A DNA stretch of 18,623 nucleotides, from NCBI GenBank assembly GCA_020252865.1, contig JADCCH010000382.1:1-18623 (forward strand). Direction: 5' to 3'. The notes under the pieces are model-generated. The model was given only the letters and a program-made list of their open reading frames with translations, ran no database searches and had not been told where the DNA came from. Source of the stretch: Methylobacterium sp. Its GTDB lineage: Bacteria; Pseudomonadota; Alphaproteobacteria; Rhizobiales; Beijerinckiaceae. Made by a program: the position numbers and the translations under genes. The stretch's first letter is position 1; every line of letters begins with the position of its first letter. Of this stretch, positions 7,260-14,688 are shown in pieces.

Positions 7260-9206
7260 ATGTCCGAGAAGGTTTACGAGGTTTCAGCCGCGTGGAAAAA
7301 GCGCGCTCATGTCAATGATGCCAGATACAGGAAGATGTATGCGGCCTCGGTGAAGGATAACGATGCCTTCTGGCGCGAGCACGGCAAGCGGATCGACTGG
7401 TTCAAGCCCTACACCAGGGTGAAGAACGTCTCCTTTGCGCCGGGCAAGGTCTCGATCAAATGGTTCGAGGACGGCACCACCAACGTCTCCTATAATTGCG
7501 TCGATCGGCATCTTGCGAAGCGCGCGAACCAGGTCGCCATCATCTGGGAAGGCGACGACCCGAAGAATTCCAGGAAGATCACCTATGCCAAGCTGCACGA
7601 GGAAGTGTGCCGCATGGCGAATGTGCTCAAGGCCAACGGCGTCAAGAAAGGCGATCGCGTCACGATCTACCTGCCGATGATCGTGGAAGCGGCCTATGCG
7701 ATGCTCGCCTGCACACGCATCGGCGCGGTGCATTCCATCGTGTTCGGTGGCTTCTCGCCGGATGCGATTGCCGGCCGCATCGAGGATTGCGAATCGAAGA
7801 TCGTCATCACGGCCGATGAGGGCCTGCGCGGCGGCAAGGCCGTCCACCTCAAGAAGAACGTCGATGTTGCCTGCAGCAAGGCGCATCCGGCGGTCGAGAA
7901 GGTGATCGTGGTGAAGCATACCGGCGGGCATGTCACCATGCAGGAAGGCCGGGATGTCTGGTATCATGACGAGGCGGCGAAGGTTTCCACCCATTGCCCG
8001 CCTGTCGAGATGAAGGCGGAAGACCCGCTCTTCATCCTCTACACGTCGGGTTCGACGGGCAAGCCGAAGGGCGTGCTGCACACCACCGGAGGCTACCTCG
8101 TCTATGCCTCGATGACGCATCAATACGTCTTCGATTATCAGGAAGGCGACATCTACTGGTGCACGGCCGATGTGGGCTGGGTCACCGGGCACAGCTACAT
8201 CGTCTACGGCCCGCTTGCGAATGGCGCAACGACCCTGATGTTCGAGGGCGTGCCCAATTACCCGACCATGTCCCGCTTCTGGGAGGTGATCGACAAGCAC
8301 AAGGTCAACACCTTCTACACCGCCCCCACGGCCATCCGCTCGCTGATGGGTGCCGGCGAGGAGATGGTGAAGAAGACCAGGCGCAAATCGCTTCGCCTGC
8401 TCGGCTCGGTGGGCGAGCCCATCAACCCCGAAGCCTGGGAATGGTATTATCGTGTGGTCGGCGACGGCCGCTGCCCGATTGTCGACACCTGGTGGCAGAC
8501 GGAAACCGGCGGCATCCTCATCACCCCCCTGCCGGGCGCGACCGCGTTGAAGCCGGGTTCAGCCACGCGCCCGTTCTTCGGCGTGATGCCGGAAGTGGTG
8601 GATGCCAATGGCGCGGTGCAGAAGGGTGCCTGCGAGGGCAATCTCGTGATCGCCGACAGCTGGCCCGGCCAGATGCGCACGGTCTATGGCGACCACAAGC
8701 GTTTCATGGAGACCTATTTCTCCGCCTATCCGAACAAGTATTTCACGGGTGACGGCTGCCGCCGCGATGCCGATGGCTATTACTGGATCACCGGCCGCGT
8801 CGATGACGTGATCAACGTGTCGGGCCATCGCATGGGCACGGCGGAAGTGGAAAGCGCGCTGGTGGCGCATGAGGCGGTGTCGGAAGCCGCGGTCGTCGGT
8901 TATCCGCACGACATCAAGGGCCAGGGCATCTATGCTTACGTAACCCTGATGAACGGCGTGAAGCCTTCGGAGGATCTCCGCAAGGCGCTCGTCACCACCG
9001 TCCGCAACGAGATCGGCCCGATCGCCACGCCGGACAAGATCCAGTTCGCGCCGGGCCTGCCCAAAACCCGCTCGGGCAAGATCATGCGCCGCATCCTGCG
9101 CAAGATCGCCGAGGACGATTTCGGCTCCCTCGGCGACACCTCGACGCTGGCCGATCCGAGCGTGGTGGATGACCTCATCGCCAACCGGCAGAACAAGAAG
9201 GGCTGA
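7260..9206 (+). CDS. acs: Acetyl-CoA synthetase (AMP-forming)
   Basis: The protein has 648 residues, the standard Acs length. It activates acetate to acetyl-AMP and then acetyl-CoA in the cytosol. The adenylate-forming signature [11 protein letters not shown] occupies 261-271. The acetate pocket and core motif [11 protein letters not shown] is at 408-418, with Trp412 as the expected pocket residue. The C-terminal domain carries [11 protein letters not shown] with Lys607, the lysine usually acetylated to switch the enzyme off and required for adenylation. [19 protein letters not shown] gives the hinge region. The start [19 protein letters not shown] at 7260 is preceded by GGGAGA at normal spacing and matches the family N-terminus. 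It stands alone, followed by a strong terminator. Reversible lysine acetylation is expected from the family. Confidence 0.98.
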   Translation: MSEKVYEVSAAWKKRAHVNDARYRKMYAASVKDNDAFWREHGKRIDWFKPYTRVKNVSFAPGKVSIKWFEDGTTNVSYNCVDRHLAKRANQVAIIWEGDDPKNSRKITYAKLHEEVCRMANVLKANGVKKGDRVTIYLPMIVEAAYAMLACTRIGAVHSIVFGGFSPDAIAGRIEDCESKIVITADEGLRGGKAVHLKKNVDVACSKAHPAVEKVIVVKHTGGHVTMQEGRDVWYHDEAAKVSTHCPPVEMKAEDPLFILYTSGSTGKPKGVLHTTGGYLVYASMTHQYVFDYQEGDIYWCTADVGWVTGHSYIVYGPLANGATTLMFEGVPNYPTMSRFWEVIDKHKVNTFYTAPTAIRSLMGAGEEMVKKTRRKSLRLLGSVGEPINPEAWEWYYRVVGDGRCPIVDTWWQTETGGILITPLPGATALKPGSATRPFFGVMPEVVDANGAVQKGACEGNLVIADSWPGQMRTVYGDHKRFMETYFSAYPNKYFTGDGCRRDADGYYWITGRVDDVINVSGHRMGTAEVESALVAHEAVSEAAVVGYPHDIKGQGIYAYVTLMNGVKPSEDLRKALVTTVRNEIGPIATPDKIQFAPGLPKTRSGKIMRRILRKIAEDDFGSLGDTSTLADPSVVDDLIANRQNKKG

Positions 9207-9246
9207 TGGCCCTTCCTCCCGCGTTTTCAGGCTTCTCCCCGGACTG

Positions 9247-9272
9247 AAGAGCGGCGCGAGCCGCTCTTTTTT
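9247..9272 (+). terminator. Rho-independent terminator of acs
   Basis: AAGAGCGGC (9247-9255), loop GCGA, GCCGCTCTT (9260-9268), running into a T6 tract (9267-9272). It stands about 40 bp after the acs stop codon and has textbook form. Confidence 0.93.
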
Positions 9273-9393
9273 ATGCGGGCTGGCCGCTCCCGGCCGCACG
9301 TGCCCGGCTGCAATTTCGAAAGAATCGCAGCGGCAGGTTTACCCCGCCTCATGACCCGGGGACCAGGGACAGGCCCCGTGATGCCTGATCTTA

Positions 9394-9513
9394 TGGGGAC
9401 TGACCCCAGAGCATTTTCCGACCAGTTGGATACCGGTTCGTCGAAGAAAATGCGATCAATAACAAAAATATAGATCGGTCGATCTGATTCATTCAGATCG
9501 AATTTCGCTCTAG
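9394..9513. repeat. Dispersed intergenic repeat (ACCGGTT-type) with hairpins, overlapping the hemN stop
   Basis: Most of the gap between the acs terminator and hemN is repeat-like. A small hairpin TGGGG-ACTGA-CCCCA (9394-9408) leads into GAGCATTTTCCG, then TTGGATACCGGTTCGTCGAA and AAAATGCGATCAA. AT-rich AACAAAAATATAGATCG follows, then two palindromes, AGATCG-GT-CGATCT (9472-9485) and GATCTGA-TTCAT-TCAGATC (9481-9499), and it closes with CGCTCTAG. The GAGC...GCTCTAG ends and ACCGGTT core match, from memory, a repeat widespread between genes in Hyphomicrobiales. A shorter relative lies at 4719-4762. The hemN stop TAG (minus, 9512-9510) is inside the final CTAG, so the element borders or donated the end of that gene. 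The palindromes may serve as its terminator. Between 9273 and 9393 I see nothing else definable. Confidence 0.6.
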
Positions 9514-10922
9514 ACCGCCACGGAGTGCCGCCCGGCGGATTGGCCGAGATAGGCATCGAAGCGCGATGCGATGAGCCGCAGGAAGGGTCGGCCGGCCTCT
9601 GTCACCAGCAATGTGTCACCATCGCGCTTCACCCAGCCGCGCCGGGTTTCGTCCACCATGTCGCGGATCGTTGCGCGAATTGCGGTCTTCGCTTCTTCCT
9701 GCGCATCGGTTGAGGCGAAATCCGCTTCCGCGAGGCGCATCTGGCACATCAATGCCTCGATCACGCCCCGGCGCATACGATCCTCCGCCGTCACCGCGAT
9801 GCCGCGCGCCGTGGGGAGCTTGCCTTCCGCGATGGTCGCGAGATAGCGCCCGGTCGTGGGCTCGTTCTGCACATAGCCTTGCGGCAGCGAACCGATGGCG
9901 GAAGCGCCGAAGCCGATCAGCGCCTCGGCCGGGTCCACCGTATAGCCCTGGAAATTCCGCCGCAGCGAGCCATTCCGCGCTGCCATTGCCAGCCCGTCGT
10001 CGGGGCGGGCGAAATGGTCGATGCCGATGCGGCGATACCCGTTGGCCACGAGGAAGGCCGCCGCATTATCGGCCTGCAGGAAGCGGGCCTCCACGCCCGG
10101 CAGGGATTCGGGCGGGATCATCTCCTGGTGCTTCTTCATCCATGGCACATGCGCATAGCCGAAGAGCGCGATGCGATCCGGTGCCAGAGCGACGACCTTC
10201 TCCAGCGTTGCCATCAGCCGCGCCTCATTCTGGTAAGGCAGGCCGTAGATGGCATCGATATTCAGCGAGCGCACACCCTTCACACGGAAGGCATCGGCCA
10301 CGCTCTTTGTTTCCTCGAAGCTCTGCTCCCGGTTGATCGCCCGTTGCACTTCCGGATCGAAATCCTGCACGCCGAGGCTCACGCGGGTCAGGCCCGCCTG
10401 CGCCAGCGCCTCGATGCGTGCGTCATCCAGTCCGCGGGGGTCGATCTCGACCGCGAAATCGCAATCGGAGCGCAGGCGGAACGCCTCGCGCGTGGCCTCC
10501 GCGAGGCGCAGGATATCCTCGGCGCTGAGCATGGTTGGCGAGCCGCCGCCCCAGTGGATATGCGAGACGGAAGCACCGGCCGGCACGCATTCGCCCACCA
10601 GGCGGATCTCGCGGATGAGCCCGCCGAGATAGAGCCCAACCGGCTCGTAGCGCCGGGTGATGCGCGTGTGGCAGCCGCAGAACCAGCAGAGGCTGTCGCA
10701 GTAGGGCACGTGCATGTAGAGCGAGAGATCGCTCGCCGCCGGCAGCGCCGCGAGCCATTCCGAGTAGGTCGCGGCCTTGAGGCCCGCATGGAAATGCGGC
10801 GCGGTCGGGTAGCTCGTAGAGCGCGGAACCGGCTTCGCGGCCAGACGGGCGAGGTCGGCGGCAAGAGAAGGGCCAAGATAAGAGCCAACAGAAGAGCCGG
10901 TCGACGAGCCGAGCAAGGACAT
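9510..10922 (-). CDS. hemN: Oxygen-independent coproporphyrinogen III dehydrogenase (radical SAM)
   Basis: The protein has 470 residues, close to E. coli HemN (457). This radical-SAM enzyme decarboxylates two propionates of coproporphyrinogen III to protoporphyrinogen IX without oxygen. Family motifs are PRSTSYPTAPHF (33-44), YMHVPYCDSLCWFCGCHT (69-86) with cluster cysteines 75, 79 and 82 plus Cys84, HWGGGSPTML, EIDPRGLD, RVSLGVQDFDPEVQRAINR and DHFARPDDGLAMA. The full HemN set, including the HFARPDDELA-like element, separates it from HemW. The first 20 residues are an unusual Gly/Ser-rich run (LLGSSTGSSVGSYLGPSL). The start at 10922 is the last ATG before the conserved core; only a weak GGAAGG lies upstream, so it is moderately sure. 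No FNR/FixK box was found upstream. The stop codon falls in a dispersed repeat. Confidence 0.95.
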   Translation of the reverse strand: MSLLGSSTGSSVGSYLGPSLAADLARLAAKPVPRSTSYPTAPHFHAGLKAATYSEWLAALPAASDLSLYMHVPYCDSLCWFCGCHTRITRRYEPVGLYLGGLIREIRLVGECVPAGASVSHIHWGGGSPTMLSAEDILRLAEATREAFRLRSDCDFAVEIDPRGLDDARIEALAQAGLTRVSLGVQDFDPEVQRAINREQSFEETKSVADAFRVKGVRSLNIDAIYGLPYQNEARLMATLEKVVALAPDRIALFGYAHVPWMKKHQEMIPPESLPGVEARFLQADNAAAFLVANGYRRIGIDHFARPDDGLAMAARNGSLRRNFQGYTVDPAEALIGFGASAIGSLPQGYVQNEPTTGRYLATIAEGKLPTARGIAVTAEDRMRRGVIEALMCQMRLAEADFASTDAQEEAKTAIRATIRDMVDETRRGWVKRDGDTLLVTEAGRPFLRLIASRFDAYLGQSAGRHSVAV

Positions 10923-10971
10923 GGGGGAAGACGCCTTCCGTTCACGGGCGAGGATGGCTCCTTGTGCCCGC

Positions 10972-10999
10972 TTCCAGCGGTCCGCGCCTTGCGCTGGAA
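10972..10999. promoter_or_regulatory. Inverted repeat between divergent hemN and L,D-transpeptidase genes
   Basis: Perfect 8-bp arms TTCCAGCG (10972-10979) and CGCTGGAA (10992-10999) are separated by 12 bp, in the gap 10923-11128 between two divergent genes. It could be a dyad operator or a leader hairpin of hemN. There is no T-tract, so it is not a terminator. The regulator is unknown. Confidence 0.35.
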
Positions 11000-11128
11000 C
11001 AAGTCCGCGCGCGCGTTCTTCACCTTCCGGTAACCCTCGCTGCAAGTCGCGACGCCCTGGAAACCCTTTCGCGAGCCCCTGCATTCGAGAATGGAGCCCT
11101 CGATCCCTCTGCAACCGGAGGACAGGGA

Positions 11129-11650
11129 ATGAGTTCGATTCTGGATCGGCGCGCCTTCCTGGGTGCCATGACGCTCGGGAGCCTGATGCTTCCTTCGGCC
11201 GCGGGCGCACGCGGGCTCATCGAATTTCCGCATGGCTTCGAGCCGGGTTCGGTGGTGGTTTCGACGCGCCAGCGCATGTTGTTCTTCGTGCAGGGCGATG
11301 GCACGGCCATCCGCTATCCGGTCGCGGTCGGCATGCCCGGCAGGCAATGGTTCGGCACCCGCACCATCGATGGCAAGCATTATCGCCCGGCCTGGTCGCC
11401 GCCGGCGGAGGTGCGCCGCGCCAAGCCTTCGCTGCCCGATGTCATTCCGGGCGGTGCGCCCGATAACCCGATGGGCGCGGGCGCGCTGACCATCGCGCCG
11501 GGCGAATACGCGATCCACGGCACCTCGGCCTCGATGCGCGCCTCGATCGGGCGTTACGCGTCCTTCGGCTGCATCCGCATGCTGGACGAGGACGTGCTCG
11601 ATCTGATGGCGCGTGTGCACATCCCGAGCCGGATCACGGTGGTGGCTTGA
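11129..11650 (+). CDS. Small exported L,D-transpeptidase (YkuD domain)
   Basis: The protein has 173 residues. The N-terminus SSILDRRAFLGAMTLGSLMLPSAAGARG looks like a short Tat signal (twin Arg 7-8 followed by a hydrophobic stretch). The mature part is a YkuD/LDT domain that would cross-link peptidoglycan or attach proteins to it in the periplasm. Motifs include VVVSTRQRMLFFVQGDGTAIRYPVAVG (42-68), NPMGAGAL (113-120), YAIHGT (127-132) with His130, and ASFGCIRM (144-151) with the nucleophile Cys148. The usual S/T-H-G-C is S-F-G-C here, a variant I believe occurs in other alphaproteobacterial members. The start has GGAGG at good spacing; an open frame upstream to 10964 is not needed. The stop lies inside an 18-bp tandem duplication. 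Confidence 0.93.
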   Translation: MSSILDRRAFLGAMTLGSLMLPSAAGARGLIEFPHGFEPGSVVVSTRQRMLFFVQGDGTAIRYPVAVGMPGRQWFGTRTIDGKHYRPAWSPPAEVRRAKPSLPDVIPGGAPDNPMGAGALTIAPGEYAIHGTSASMRASIGRYASFGCIRMLDEDVLDLMARVHIPSRITVVA

Positions 11651-11676
11651 AGGATTTGGGTGGCGTGAAGGATTTG
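11641..11676 (+). repeat. 18-bp tandem duplication spanning the L,D-transpeptidase stop codon
   Basis: The units 11641-11658 and 11659-11676 are identical except for one base (GGTGGCTTGAAGGATTTG and GGTGGCGTGAAGGATTTG). Because 18 bp is six codons, the second unit repeats the reading Val-Ala-stop in the same frame behind the first TGA, so there are two in-frame stops. It looks like a recent slippage or unequal-crossover product. Confidence 0.85.
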
Positions 11677-11688
11677 TTCCGATGTTAT

Positions 11689-11774
11689 CGTCATTGCGAG
11701 GAGGGCGACAGCCCGACGCGGCATTCCAGCAACGGGACTGGATTGCTTCGCCGCTCGCGCTCCTCGCCATGACG
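11689..11774. repeat. 86-bp palindromic dispersed repeat (CGTCATTGCGAGGAG type)
   Basis: Left arm CGTCATTGCGAGGAG (11689-11703) and right arm CTCCTCGCCATGACG (11760-11774) match at 14 of 15 positions. The inside holds GCATTCCAG and CTGGATTGCTTCG, again nearly inverted. This is the familiar 'TCATTGCGAGGAGC ... CTGGATTGCTTCGC' interspersed palindrome found between genes in many alphaproteobacteria (recalled, not searched). It lies in the 153-bp gap between the convergent L,D-transpeptidase and the 150-aa gene, where its stem could also end transcription from both sides. Confidence 0.85.
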
Positions 11775-11803
11775 GGCCGGCCGGCTCAGCCAGATCGATC
11801 CAA

Positions 11804-12256
11804 TCATCCTGGTGGATGGGTGAATCGGTCGATATAGGCCCGCGCCCGCGGCAGGGGGTTGTGCAGAAAATGCTCCGGTTCTCTCAGCCAAAGGCCCGGA
11901 TAAGTTCTTGACTTTGCTTCCGAGATCAGGGCGCCGGGTTCGATTTCCACCAATTCGCCGCGCCATTCCGGCCAAGATCGCAAGGCCCTGCGCCGGAAAT
12001 GGTCGAGAAGCGCATCCCGCCTCGAAAAGCCGTGATAATCGAAAGCGCAGGCGTCACGCAAAACGACGATATGGTTTGTTGGTGAGCCATCAAGCGGCTT
12101 GATCCAGAAAGGTCTCGCGCCGCTTCGTGGAAACCTTTCCAGAAAGGCATAGGCGAGAACATGGCAGGCGCCGGCGGCGAAGAAAACACGATCGGGAAGA
12201 TTCCATCGGATCGTCTGATCGTGTTTTGGGCCGGGAGTGCGGCGGATATAGACCAT
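11804..12256 (-). CDS. Uncharacterised 150-aa protein with Cys/His/Asp pattern (possible papain-like fold)
   Basis: I do not recognise a named family. From the ATG at 12256 it has 150 residues; a TTG at 12268 is possible but would overlap the upstream stop, and the ATG has GAGGG just in front. No signal peptide or membrane helix is evident, so it is probably cytoplasmic. Its layout is suggestive: Cys31 opens a helix (AAGACHVLAYAFLERF, 27-42), His62 opens a beta strand (NHIVVLRDACAFDYHG, 61-76) and Asp73 follows on the next strand. This Cys...His...Asp order is that of papain-like and transglutaminase-like folds. The rest includes KSRTYPGLWLREPEHFLH (115-132), which has no obvious motif. It is the second gene of an operon with the SDHAF4-like gene, 8 bp downstream. 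The catalytic idea is inference only; a non-enzymatic role is equally possible. Confidence 0.75.
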   Translation of the reverse strand: MVYIRRTPGPKHDQTIRWNLPDRVFFAAGACHVLAYAFLERFPRSGARPFWIKPLDGSPTNHIVVLRDACAFDYHGFSRRDALLDHFRRRALRSWPEWRGELVEIEPGALISEAKSRTYPGLWLREPEHFLHNPLPRARAYIDRFTHPPG

Positions 12257-12264
12257 GACGACCC

Positions 12265-12483
12265 TCAAAAATCACTGGCGATGCCTTTCACTTCCCAATC
12301 GTCGTAGCGGACGGGGTCTTTCCCGCCGCGGCCGTTGATTTCGGCCTGCTTCGCGAGTTCCGCCTCGCGCGCTTCGAGGGCCGCGCGGCGCGCCGCCGCC
12401 TCTTCCAGCGCCCGCAGGGCGGCGGGGGAGAGCATCTTGATCTGCGGCGTAGCCATTTCGCCGGTTTCCGGTTTCTCCGACAT
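12265..12483 (-). CDS. SDHAF4-like succinate dehydrogenase assembly factor (DUF1674)
   Basis: This 72-residue protein starts at an ATG (12483) with GGAGG 10 nt upstream. The middle is an Ala/Glu/Arg helix (AALRALEEAAARRAALEARE), and the C-terminus is GGKDPVRYDDWEVKGIASDF. This end is the hallmark of the DUF1674/SDHAF4 family, whose eukaryotic members end PEPTRYGDWE-KGR--DF and help load or protect flavinated SdhA during complex II assembly. The bacterial role is inferred from that homology. It heads a minus-strand pair with the 150-aa gene, divergent from the RluA-type gene across an 84-bp gap. From memory, this neighbourhood (DUF1674, RsmB, heparinase, purH) recurs in related genomes. A longer open frame back to 12921 lies antisense to the RluA gene and is not coding. 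Confidence 0.9.
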   Translation of the reverse strand: MSEKPETGEMATPQIKMLSPAALRALEEAAARRAALEAREAELAKQAEINGRGGKDPVRYDDWEVKGIASDF

Positions 12484-12508
12484 GGGGTAGAGCCTCCATC
12501 CTGGGCAG

Positions 12509-12538
12509 GATATAGGGCTTGCCTTCCGCCCCTGACCA
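12509..12538 (-). promoter_or_regulatory. Candidate promoter of the SDHAF4-like operon
   Basis: On the minus strand TGGTCA (12538-12533), an 18-bp spacer and TATATC (12514-12509) within CCTATATCC resemble an alphaproteobacterial housekeeping promoter. It lies 25 bp before the ATG, which would give a short leader containing GGAGG. Pattern evidence only. Confidence 0.4.
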
Positions 12539-12567
12539 GAGCTTTCGAAAAAAGGCCCGGCCGCTTC

Positions 12568-13275
12568 ATGCGTTTTTCCGCCGATGATCTTGTCGCTTCC
12601 GTGCTCTATCGCGACGAGGCCGTGCTGGTTATCGACAAGCCCTATGGCATTGCGGTGCATGCCGGGCCGAAAGGCGGCGTGACGCTGGATGCCTTCCTGC
12701 CCGATTTGCGCTTCGGCGCACCCGAAAAGCCGCAGCTCGCGCATCGTCTTGACCGGGAAACCACGGGATGCCTCGTCTTCGGGCGGAATCAGAAGGCGCT
12801 CAGGCGGCTCGGCGCGCTGTTTCGCGCTTGCCTCGTGAAGAAGACCTACCTTGCCGTCGTCTGCGGTCGCCCGGGCGAAGAGGAAGGCGTGATCGACCTG
12901 CCGCTCGCGCGCCGCAGCCACGACAAGCGATCCTGGTGGATGAAGGTCGATCCGGCGGGCGATCCCTCGCTCACGCGCTATCGCAGCCTGGGGCAGGCGG
13001 ATGGCTTGGCGCTTCTGGCGCTTTCACCCGAGACGGGCCGCACACACCAGCTGCGCGTGCATTGCGCGGCGATGGGCTGGCCGATCGCGGGGGATCGTGT
13101 CTATGGCGGGGATCGCGCCGTGGCCGCATCGCCGGGGCTTTTGCTGCATGCCGCGCGGATCGAGTTGCCCTTCTACCCGGGCAAGCCCGCCCTCCGCATC
13201 GAGGCGCCCTTGCCTGAACCCTTCCGCCAGCTTCTGGAAAGCTTGCGCATGAGCCTTCCCGGAGACACCCCATGA
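12568..13275 (+). CDS. RluA-family RNA pseudouridine synthase
   Basis: The protein has 235 residues. It isomerises specific uridines in rRNA or tRNA to pseudouridine. The catalytic motif AHRLDRETTGCLVFGRN (58-74) holds the nucleophile Asp62. The opening VLYRDEAVLVIDKPYGIAVHAG is the usual RluA first strand, and LSPETGRTHQLRVHCAAMGWPIAGDRVYGG is the conserved C-terminal motif of the family. There is no S4 RNA-binding domain, and the short length makes it a compact RluA-like member whose target cannot be read from sequence. The ribosome site is weak. Its last codons overlap the next gene by ATGA (13272-13275), so it is translationally coupled to the RsmB-type methyltransferase, another RNA-modifying enzyme. 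Confidence 0.95.
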   Translation: MRFSADDLVASVLYRDEAVLVIDKPYGIAVHAGPKGGVTLDAFLPDLRFGAPEKPQLAHRLDRETTGCLVFGRNQKALRRLGALFRACLVKKTYLAVVCGRPGEEEGVIDLPLARRSHDKRSWWMKVDPAGDPSLTRYRSLGQADGLALLALSPETGRTHQLRVHCAAMGWPIAGDRVYGGDRAVAASPGLLLHAARIELPFYPGKPALRIEAPLPEPFRQLLESLRMSLPGDTP

Positions 13276-14618
13276 GCCGCTGGCAGGGACCGAAACGTCC
13301 GCCCCGAGAGAAATCCGGAGAAAAGGGCGCGCGCGCCGAGCCGCCGGGCTTCCGCGCCCGCCTCGTTGCCGCCCGCGCCCATCGGCGTGTGATGCGCGAG
13401 CGGCGGCCCATCGACGAGGCGATTGCGCTCGAGACCAAAACCGCACCGCTTCCGCCGGCCGATCTCGGCCTCGTCAGGGCGATCCTCACGGTCGCCTTTC
13501 GCCGTCGCGGCACCATCCGGCAGGCGCTGGCCTCGCGCGCGGCGACGGGCGAAATCGCCGAGGCGGGGCCTTTGCAGGCGCTGCTTGAAACGGCGCTGGC
13601 GCAGATCCTCTTCATGGATGTGCCCGATCACGCCGCGGTGGATTGCGCGGTGGAAATCGCCAAGCGCGACAGCAATGCGAAACATTACGCCGCCTTTGCC
13701 AATGCGCTTCTCCGGCGCATTGCGTTGGAGAAGGCAGAGATCCTCATGAGCATGCCGGATACGGTGGATGTACCGGAATGGCTGTTCGAGCGCTGGTCGC
13801 GTGCCTACGGGGCCGAAAGGGCCGCAGCGATCGCGCGCATCCACCGGCAGGAGCCGCCGGTCGACCTGACCATCTTCGCGCCGCTCTCGCCGGAGATCGC
13901 AGGGCGGATGCTTTCCACGGGCTCGTTCCGGCTGGAAACCGAGGCGGCCATCGCCGCGCTGCCGGGCTATGCGGAAGGCCGCTTCCAGGTGCAGGATGCG
14001 GCCGCAGCCCTGCCGGCGCGGCTCGTGGGCGCGAAAGCGGGTATGCGCATTGCCGATCTCTGTGCGGCGCCCGGTGGCAAAACGGCGCAGCTGGCTGCCA
14101 CCGGTGCGACCGTGCTGGCCGTGGAGCGCAGCGCCCGGCGCGCCGAACGTCTGCGCGAGAACCTCGCGCGCCTGAAACTGCCCGCGGAGGTGATCGTGGG
14201 CGATGCCCTCACGCTCGAAGCCGGGATGTTCGACGCGATCCTGCTCGATGCGCCCTGCTCGGCCACGGGCACCATCCGCCGGCACCCGGAAGTCGCCTGG
14301 ACGAAAACGCTTGCGGATATCCTCGCCTTGGCTCGTCAGCAGCGGGCGATGCTGAATTCGGCCGCGAAAAGCCTCAAGCCCGGTGGCATTATCGTTTATG
14401 CGACGTGCTCGCTGGAGCCCGAGGAAGGCGAGCGGCAGGTCGAGGCCTTTCTGGCCGATCATCCACAATTCATGCGACAGCCGGTGTCGGTCGAATCCGA
14501 CGGGGTTCTCGCCGAAATGATCACTTCGGCGGGTGATTTGCGGGTTCTGCCCTGTCATCTTGCGAGAGAGGGCGGCGCGGATGGCTTTTTTGCCGCGCGG
14601 TTGCAACACCGGGCCTGA
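13272..14618 (+). CDS. rsmB: RsmB-type 16S rRNA (cytosine-5) methyltransferase
   Basis: The protein has 448 residues. An N-terminal NusB-like helical domain (about 20-150, with VRAILTVAFRRRGTIRQAL and AKRDSNAKHYAAFANALLRRI) is followed by a Rossmann AdoMet domain. Motifs are DLCAAPGGKTAQLAA (262-276) for AdoMet, LLDAPCSATGTIRRHPEVAW with Cys329 (the product-release cysteine) and YATCSLEPEEGERQV with Cys379 (the nucleophile). This two-cysteine arrangement with the NusB part defines the RsmB/Sun group, which makes m5C in the small ribosomal RNA (m5C967 in E. coli). Exact site specificity is inferred. The start codon overlaps the stop of the RluA-type gene. The first 30 residues are basic and probably flexible. 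Confidence 0.95.
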   Translation: MSRWQGPKRPPREKSGEKGARAEPPGFRARLVAARAHRRVMRERRPIDEAIALETKTAPLPPADLGLVRAILTVAFRRRGTIRQALASRAATGEIAEAGPLQALLETALAQILFMDVPDHAAVDCAVEIAKRDSNAKHYAAFANALLRRIALEKAEILMSMPDTVDVPEWLFERWSRAYGAERAAAIARIHRQEPPVDLTIFAPLSPEIAGRMLSTGSFRLETEAAIAALPGYAEGRFQVQDAAAALPARLVGAKAGMRIADLCAAPGGKTAQLAATGATVLAVERSARRAERLRENLARLKLPAEVIVGDALTLEAGMFDAILLDAPCSATGTIRRHPEVAWTKTLADILALARQQRAMLNSAAKSLKPGGIIVYATCSLEPEEGERQVEAFLADHPQFMRQPVSVESDGVLAEMITSAGDLRVLPCHLAREGGADGFFAARLQHRA

Positions 14619-14688
14619 TCGGTCACAAGAGTATGGATCAAGGTTAACGCGTCACGGTGGGGTAAGGGCGTTGGATTCGGCAAGACGG

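Noticed and set aside
10923..11128. FNR/FixK box before hemN
   Set aside because: No TTGAT-N4-ATCAA or near match was found in the gap.
12484..12921. Extension of the SDHAF4-like gene to a 218-aa protein
   Set aside because: The extra part is antisense to the RluA-type gene, and the short ORF has its own GGAGG site and the family's normal length.
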